From NCBI GenBank assembly GCA_039566865.1, contig CM076948.1, positions 22,517,001 to 22,581,000 of the forward strand: DNA of 64,000 nucleotides. Direction: 5' to 3'. Shown one piece after another: positions 58,228-64,000 of this stretch (position 1 is its first letter; each line of letters starts with the position of its first letter). The notes below the pieces were generated by a model. That model had not been told where the DNA came from, made no database searches, and was given only the letters and a program-made list of their open reading frames with translations. The DNA comes from Aurelia coerulea. Taxonomy: Eukaryota; Cnidaria; Scyphozoa; Semaeostomeae; Ulmaridae. The translations under genes were made by a program, and so were the position numbers.

Positions 58228-59290
58228 GTAATAATAATAATAATAATAATAATAACGTTGAAACGTTTGGCTACACAAGCCTTGACACTTTTTAACGTTT
58301 GGCTACACAAGCCTTGACACTTTTTAACGTTTGGCTACACAAGCCTTGACACTTTTTAACGTTTGGCCACACAGGCCTTGACACTTTTTAACGTTTGGCC
58401 ACACAGGCCTTGACACTTTTGGCTACACAAGCCTTAACACTTTGAAACGTTAGGCTACACAAGCCTTAAAACGTTTGGCCACACAGGCCTTGACACTTTT
58501 GGCTAAACAAGCCTTGACACTTTGAAACGTTTGGCCACACAGGCCTTGACACTTTTGGCTACACAAGCCTTGACACTTGTTAACGTTTGGCCACACAGGC
58601 CTTGACACTTTTTAACGTCTGGCCACACAGGCCTTGACACCTTTGGCTACACAAGCCTTGACACTTTGAAACGTTAGGCTACACAAGCCTTGAAACGTTT
58701 GGCCACACAGGCCTTGACACTTTTGGCTACACAAGCCTTGACACTTTGAAACGTTTGGCCCAAAAATCCTTAACACTTTGAAACGTTTGGCCTAAAAAGC
58801 CTTAACACTTTTAAACGTTTGGCCTAAAAAGCCTTAACACTAGAAACGTTTGGCCCAAAAAGCCTTAACACTTTGAAAACGTTTGGCCTGAAAGCCTTAA
58901 CACTTTGAAACGTTTGGTCTAAAAAAGCCTTAACACTTTGAAACGTTTGGTCTAAAAAGCCCTCACACTTCGAAACGCTCGGCCTAAAGCACATATGTCA
59001 CATTAGCCATTGGTTAATACAACAAACAAGTTTTGAGTGGAATTCCATTGTCTCGTGAATTTTCCTTTCTGTTTCATGAATTTTCATTGCAATGAAAATT
59101 CAGCCTCGATCCTGTGCTTTGTAATAAACAAGAGAGAGAAATGTATTGCATGAACCAATCAGCTTCATGACATGCGCTCTCTAACAAGCCTTTACACTTC
59201 GAAACGCTTGGCTCAACTCGCCTTAACACTTTGAAACGTTTCTGGCTTTCACCCACCAGGGTACTAACACGTTTGGCTTTAAAAAGCCTA
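57762..59290. repeat. Tandem array of GGCTACACAAGCCTTGACAC-type units
   Basis: Units of about 20-33 bp carry a AAACGTTTGGC core with GGCCACACAGGCC and GGCCTAAAAAGCC variants. The array is regular at 58258-58980 and degenerate on both sides. It is interrupted by an (AAT)n run and by the palindromic ATTTTCATTG segment near 59080. Confidence 0.9.
58171..58254 (+). repeat. (AAT)n microsatellite
   Basis: About 27 TAA units with one interruption, preceded by a TATA-rich region (58015-58100). Confidence 0.95.
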
Positions 59291-59889
59291 AAACGACTTT
59301 ATTATTTGCTTTAAATGTCTCCAATTTAAACTATCGCCTTGACAACCATTTTTAGAAAATATAACTGAGCTACAAATACCTGCAGAACAAGAACGAAAAC
59401 AACAACAACCACAACCAAAACCGACACACTTAAATAACTTGGGCCTAGGACTACCATAACTCATATAACTATATAAAATAAAATAGTAAAGAAAACCCCG
59501 AAATTTAAGAATTTTAGAAATTTTGGCTGATATTCAGAAACTACGGGAAGTTTTTTGAATTCGTTTTAAAGTTTCTGCTGAGCTTTACCAAAACAACCCA
59601 AAAGGGGAGAGGATGTAAATTTCGCAAACGTTTTGGATTCCATACGACTGCTCAAAGAACCTACAAAGCCGGCAAGAAGGGAAAGACTGAAAATCATCCG
59701 TAAATAAATTCGGCTAATGATTTACGCAGCCAACTGACTAACTAACTAACCAACCAACACAAATACGCAAATAAACTCAAAACAAAACAACATTTCAAAC
59801 TTGGTTATCAAATAGATTTTTGTTTTCTTGTTAAAACTCTAAATCACTTTCGATCCAGTTTCGATTTGCCCAAATCCTCGATATTTCTG

Positions 59890-60050
59890 CTCCATTGGAA
59901 GGAATCCTACCCAACTCCAATCCAATTAAACCTACAAAGTATCAGGATGAAGATGTAGCTCCCAAATTGACAGCACATATAATAACTCAAAGGGGGTTAT
60001 TTCCAAAGGCGTAGGTAATACCAAGGCAGAGTTAGAGAAACTGTCATCAG
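59890..60050 (-). pseudogene. Possible start of the retrotransposon ORF2, remnant
   Basis: Just after the gag stop on the minus strand, a frame reads LPTPLEITPFELL, then LHLHPDTL before a stop. A one-base shift continues as GLIGLELGRIPSNGAE. TPxxxxxFxxxLxxHPD is reminiscent of the region before the reverse transcriptase in DIRS-type ORFs. It is too short and broken to be sure. Confidence 0.3.
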
Positions 60051-60054
60051 TTAG

Positions 60055-61191
60055 TCACTTGTTTTTCTTCTTTCTTGGAGGACTCTTAGGTGAAGGGGAC
60101 CTACTTCTGGACCTCCTTTGAAAGCTACCACGAGATGTTGAAACACGAGAACACTTGCTAGCAGTATGTGAGCCCTGACATAAACAGCAAACATGGCGGT
60201 ATCTGCACGGGTCGAACCTGCAATCTCCTCGATTCCAAAAGACACAAATTCCTTGACTAGGTGATTCAATATTGCTTACAACTGGTTTCGAAGGAGAGGC
60301 CACTGAACTATTTGAGAACTTTTGGAAGACATTGGAGACAAAAAGATTCACATCAATATCGGACCAAGTTGATAAGGGATTTTCTGCCACCCTCTTGCGA
60401 AAAGCACGATCATAAGCCAACCATCCTTCGCCATACGATTCTCTCTGGATTTTAGATATTTGCAAAAAATAACCCATGAGCTGCCCAACTTTGCTCTGAT
60501 TGAATTGGAGGTACAAGGAAGCAAACACGATCCATGCCTCGGCCCAGTCCTGAAAATTGCGAATTGGCTGCAACTCTGAATTTTTTTCGCATTTCAAAAG
60601 GCGCATTAACTGAGCCCCAACAGGTTCAACTGGGGGGAGTTTGTCCAAATTAGCTGGGCGCAAAAGGACCAAATCGACAAAAATGTTCTTCTTTACCATG
60701 TTTACAATGTAACCAGGTACAGGCGGCAGACTTTCAGCAACGGAAAAACCAGGCTGTGAAATTTGGCTGGTGACAAAAAGTTGAGGATTCAACGCAAAAA
60801 GTTCTTTAGGAATATTCCAATTAGCTAGGCTTGGGACACTGGTGGACTGAGCTGAGGCTGAGCTCGTGGTCGGCTGACCCTGGAGGCTTGACGACAGAAA
60901 AACATTAGATTGACTAAGGCCAACTGAAGCCACGGGCAAAAATGAAGGGGCAAAGTTTTGGCTAAAAGCAGATTGACCTGAGCTCGTAGAAATAACGGAT
61001 GCCTGTGAGCTTGTACCAGAGAACGATGTTGCATCTTGGTTTGAAACATTGACATCAGGCCCCCCCGAAGTCAAAAGACGCCCGACTGACTGCTGAATAT
61101 TCGATATAGCTGATTCAAGAACCCCCAATCTTGCACCCATTAAATCTCCACCTGTCAAATTCGAGTTAGTCGAAGTATCTTCATCAGACAT
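60055..61191 (-). CDS. Gag-like protein of the DIRS-order element
   Basis: A complete 378-codon minus-strand frame from ATG at 61191 to a stop at 60055. Residues 1-120 are Ser/Gln-rich and low complexity. The middle (about 125-300) has a folded, hydrophobic character with WAEAWIVFASLYLQFNQSK. The C-terminus has CVFWNRGDCRFDPCRYRHVC followed by CLCQGSHTASKC, a CCCH-like finger fused to a CCHC-like knuckle. C-x-x-x-N-x-G-x-C...C-x-Y-x-H-x-C-x-x-C...H...C is a recurring signature of gag proteins of DIRS-order elements. It ends in an RS-rich, Lys-rich tail (RRSRSRSPSPKSPPRKKKNK). It probably binds RNA. The intact frame suggests a fairly young copy. Confidence 0.75.
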   Translation of the reverse strand: MSDEDTSTNSNLTGGDLMGARLGVLESAISNIQQSVGRLLTSGGPDVNVSNQDATSFSGTSSQASVISTSSGQSAFSQNFAPSFLPVASVGLSQSNVFLSSSLQGQPTTSSASAQSTSVPSLANWNIPKELFALNPQLFVTSQISQPGFSVAESLPPVPGYIVNMVKKNIFVDLVLLRPANLDKLPPVEPVGAQLMRLLKCEKNSELQPIRNFQDWAEAWIVFASLYLQFNQSKVGQLMGYFLQISKIQRESYGEGWLAYDRAFRKRVAENPLSTWSDIDVNLFVSNVFQKFSNSSVASPSKPVVSNIESPSQGICVFWNRGDCRFDPCRYRHVCCLCQGSHTASKCSRVSTSRGSFQRRSRSRSPSPKSPPRKKKNK

Positions 61192-61272
61192 GATAAATAT
61201 AACACGAGAGAAAATAATTCAAATCAGAAAGCTCTCACCAAAGCAGTTCAATGACACGTCACCGCACACAGC

Positions 61273-61622
61273 GAACTTGAATCGCAGAACCACCTGCTGT
61301 CTCTGGCTGATGAAGATAGACAACGATAAACCAACACGTTTCACTTTTATACTAGCCACGAGAAAAAGGCAAAACTTCTGCTCCCAATGCACAAGACAGC
61401 AGGAAGTTACTCCTGAGAATAACAAACAATAATCAAAACAAACGGCTCATGAACTAACCGACTGGTGTAAAGAGCGGAACGGAAGGCCATATGCTACGAC
61501 GGCATGACTAAATTCCTTCAAAATAAACATGACATGTGCAGGGGCCTAGCCCCCCTCATACCACACCATACAGACATCAAAGTTCCATTAACCGCGATAA
61601 AATTTCATTTGATCGCCATTTA
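61273..61622 (-). repeat. 350-bp split direct repeat, copy 2
   Basis: It is the start of the element on the minus strand, 81 bp upstream of the gag ATG. It presumably contains the promoter. Confidence 0.92.
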
Positions 61623-61807
61623 AAATCTCAGCAATATGGTTGTTATACCATGGAGCCCGTTCAGTATTTTGTTAATTTTTAACATTTAGTCAAACGTCGA
61701 ACAATTTTTTTGGGACACCCTGTATATAACTTGCTGCTGCCAAATGGATTTTTCTCATACTTCTCCTTTATTGAATGGGCCTCATGAAATTTATTTTTGA
61801 ATTTCAG

Positions 61808-61877
61808 ATCAACGTGAATGATTTATATCTTCAAGAAGAATATGCGCAGTTTGAAGATCCATTTGGTGCAACTGATG
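61808..61877 (+). CDS. TDRD12-like gene, exon 8
   Basis: The acceptor TTTTTGAATTTCAG ends at 61807 and the donor GTAATA starts at 61878, phase 0 in, 1 out. It encodes INVNDLYLQEEYAQFEDPFG then ATD. INVNDLYLQEEYAQ matches VCVNDDLVAKNYACY at the same place in TDRD12, directly after the exon 7 sequence. The joined exons 1-8 give about 205 residues without a stop. Confidence 0.86.
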
Positions 61878-62139
61878 GTAATACCCTAAAAGTCATTATT
61901 ATCTTTGATAAATTCGCTCTTAACCATTGCGTAGTTATTAGGCCATTGCGTCGTCATTGATAGAAAATATTCAGACGTTTATTTAAAGTATGATTTTTGG
62001 CATAGATATCATTTGGTCATACACTAAACGCAAAAACTGTCGGACGCTAATCTTTTCGGACATTGCAAACATCCGAAAGTTGTAAAGTCCGAAATATGGT
62101 GTAGTCTGAAATATTTAATGTTAGAAACTTTTCGAAACC

Positions 62140-62522
62140 AGGGGTGGAAAAAATATTTAAATTTCTGGGACCAAACAATTCTTGGAAAAAGTTACTGTGA
62201 CAGCTAGTTGCTCCAACAAAGAATCCATTCCTTGTTGACAGCATCATAAAAATACTTTTGGAAGAATTTTGAATATTTTTTCTACTTCCCAGGTTGCAAA
62301 CAGTTTTTAGAAAATCAATTTACCTGAAGACAGCTTATTGATCGAAGAGCATCCCACAAATCTACTAAAGCCTTAGTTTGAAAATGCAAAAGAGAAAATT
62401 TAAGATTTTCATACAAAATCACATCATCAATTCCTCCTCCTTCCTTGCTGCTCTTTCTTTCTGGAGACCTGAAAAATTTCTGGGACCATTGGTGCTGTGG
62501 TCCGCTATTTTTTCCACCCCTG
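62140..62522. repeat. Foldback-end repeat
   Basis: The ends CAGGGGTGGAAAAAATA and the inverse include mirrored AATTTCTGGGACCA blocks. Confidence 0.7.
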
Positions 62523-63647
62523 TTCGCAACATCGAAAAAGTCATTAGTAAAACATTTTTACTGTTTGAAAAAACTTTGTGTCTTGACAACGAAAGATTAT
62601 GTATTGAAAAGGGATGTGCTGAGAGCGCTAATTAGCGAGAAAACGTCACATTTTCTGGAACTGAATTCATGTCAGGAGTAATTCTCATCCTCAACAATAA
62701 TTATTTGTGGACATTTCTGACCAGGAGACCTTTGAGAACTTAAAATAAAGCACAAATTTGTTAAATAGCCTGGCCTAAATGAAGAGCAAAGCTCGAAATG
62801 TTGTGACTAATAACTTTCATAGTACATTATCGTATTTTGAAGAATTAATTGATTCTAAAATTTTTAGTATGAAGCAATCAAAGTAAACTAGTTTCTCTGA
62901 AAAACGTCGGGAAATTGTCTTTCCGAAATTTGTTCTTCCTAAATTTGTTGCGGATAATGTATCCAGAAAGATTTTCAGACATTTTTGCTGTTGCAGAAAG
63001 TCTCTCTGTCTGTGTGCCTTTCTTTCGTTGTTGGCTGCTAAAGTTAAGCTTTAAGGAGTACATTTTTGCAACTTCTCTGCCTGGAGCAATGATGAGATTT
63101 GGTACTGTCGTGTTTTCAGCTAAGGGATTTTAGGGATGAAATTTCAGCCAGTTGCCTGTTTTTGCATTACATCTCATTTCAAAGCAAATTCCTTTCCAGA
63201 AATCTTCAAAAACGGCACGAAATCACGAACAAATTTTCGTAATATTCCTTCCTTCCAGCTGTGACTTGAATACACCTTAGCATTTGGGGGTCGTTGTTTT
63301 CGCTGCATTGCACTGCAGCGATCACACATTTTCGTTCAGTGATTTGTTTTACGTAGATTAAGAAAGTTGTATTTTGTCTAAGTGTTGGCACCACTAGCAG
63401 TGGGAACTCGATGACGTAATGCCTTTTCCCGCTGTGAATGGTGCAGGTAATTGTATTATTGTTGGCTTTAGTTGAGTATGAAAAAAATAAAAAAAATTGA
63501 AAGTCATTGCTGTAGGGCAGGGAACTTTTTTCATGATTTTGGGCCTTATTTGAATGCTCTGGGAAGGGTCTTTCTTTAGAAAATCCCTAATAATTTCAGA
63601 ATGGAGTGGCCAATTGTAAGCAGGTAGATTTTAAAATTTATTTGAGC

Positions 63648-63857
63648 ATACCATAAAAGCTCTATTTAGCCCCCGGGGAACTTCCGTAGTTGGAACTCGA
63701 TTACATCATGCCCTTTCCAGCTATGGTAGCCACATAATATTTATTTTGTTGTAGTCTGTAGTTTAGATGTCTTTATCTGTGATAAAAAAGCCCCCGGGGG
63801 GGGCTTATTTAATGTTGGGCACTCCAAAGAGGGAACTTACTTTTTATTCAATGCCAG
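63648..63857. repeat. CCCCCGGGG repeat fragments
   Basis: AAAGCTCTATTTAGCCCCCG (63656) and GCCCCCGGGGGGGCTTATTT (63791) belong to the same family as 27603-27849. The boundaries are not clear. Confidence 0.45.
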
Positions 63858-64000
63858 AGCGACATTTTCTCTCGAATACAATAGAAATTCCGCCCGCTCG
63901 GAAAATTCCACTGACTGGAAATCAGCCTTTAGTTGATAATTTCTTTGATACTGCTACTAGAATGTATCCCAAAGCATCACTGAATAAAAATTGGCAATAA
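63858..64000 (+). CDS. Possible exon 9 of the TDRD12-like gene (weak)
   Basis: An acceptor TTCAATGCCAG ends at 63857. Phase 1 in matches exon 8 and gives (E)RHFLSNTIEIPPARKIPLT then GNQPLVDNFF and onward, ending KNWQ and a TAA at the last three bases. The composition is protein-like. The linker between Tudor and helicase regions is poorly conserved, so homology cannot decide. The TAA in frame would make this a short isoform or argue against the exon. Confidence 0.3.

Larger units (their letters stand above)
56526..61622 (-). mobile_element. DIRS-order (Ngaro/PAT-like) retrotransposon with split direct repeats, non-autonomous
   Basis: Two direct-repeat pairs are arranged, on the minus strand, as 350-bp repeat, gag ORF, 318-bp repeat, 350-bp repeat, 318-bp repeat. 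This is the A1-ORFs-B1-A2-B2 order known for Ngaro and PAT elements, which move with a tyrosine recombinase and make no target duplication. None is seen here: the host MITE simply breaks at TTTA. A gag-like ORF is intact, but no reverse transcriptase, RNase H or recombinase was recognised. The 57.6-59.9 kb interior is mostly tandem repeats, so mobilisation would need a helper. Confidence 0.78.
55877..61722. mobile_element. TA-flanked palindromic MITE split by a retroelement
   Basis: The ends CAGGGTGTCCCAGAAAAACT and the inverted TTTTTTTGGGACACCCTG are flanked by TA (55875-55876 and 61723-61724). Inner mirrored blocks include GGGGCGTCTGGTTTCAGCTT and its inverse. The element breaks at ATTGATTTA (near 56529) and resumes with AAATCTCAGC at 61622. 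Without the insert it would be about 750 bp. It lies in TDRD12-like intron 7. Confidence 0.88.

Overview
The window looks like AT-rich, intron-rich genomic DNA from an invertebrate animal. An anthozoan cnidarian is my best guess. This rests on the style of the two host genes and on repeats with AGCCTGCGYGCAGACCC ends, which I associate with coral and sea anemone genomes; no species marker was seen. There is no prokaryotic gene organisation, and no rRNA, tRNA or CRISPR was recognised. Most long open frames are repeats or chance.

Two host genes lie on the + strand and were reconstructed exon by exon from splice sites and matching intron phases. (1) An Iroquois-class TALE homeobox gene spans 22711-31901: five confident exons, first exon not found, and a weak terminal-exon candidate at 38095-38188. 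(2) A TDRD12-like Tudor-domain gene of the piRNA pathway starts at ATG 42922 and runs off the right edge: eight confident exons to 61877 and a weak ninth at the window end. Only its N-terminal Tudor part is here; the helicase-like part would lie further right.

The rest is a dense, nested landscape of mobile elements. The most notable is a complete Transib/RAG1-superfamily transposon at 12844-19212. It has a 5-bp CAAGG target duplication, about 580-590 bp inverted repeats, and a decayed transposase on the minus strand that keeps a first Asp, a CxxC and HxxxxH zinc set and the catalytic-Glu region. Its two ends carry a CACTGTG heptamer followed by the same nonamer-like block after exactly 12 bp on the left and 23 bp on the right, the geometry of V(D)J recombination signals. 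A TA-flanked element (14444-16646) sits inside the transposase and itself holds two further nested elements.

The second notable element (56526-61622) has split direct repeats of 350 and 318 bp in the A1-ORF-B1-A2-B2 order typical of Ngaro/PAT (DIRS-order) retrotransposons. It carries a gag-like ORF with a Cys/His cluster and tandem arrays where reverse transcriptase and recombinase would be expected. It is inserted in a TA-flanked palindromic element inside TDRD12 intron 7. A second, simpler region with a similar layout is at 6978-9427 and contains a 33-bp minisatellite.

Layout: 1-6.5 kb MULE-type and foldback MITEs and a LINE scrap; 6.6-9.8 kb a mariner-type MITE split by a direct-repeat element with a minisatellite; 9.8-12.8 kb mostly unassigned; 12.8-19.2 kb the Transib/RAG1-like element; 19.2-38 kb the Iroquois gene with MULE, hAT-like and mariner-type MITEs in its introns; 38-42.9 kb foldbacks and MITEs; 42.9-64 kb the TDRD12-like gene with MITE-rich introns and the DIRS-order element.
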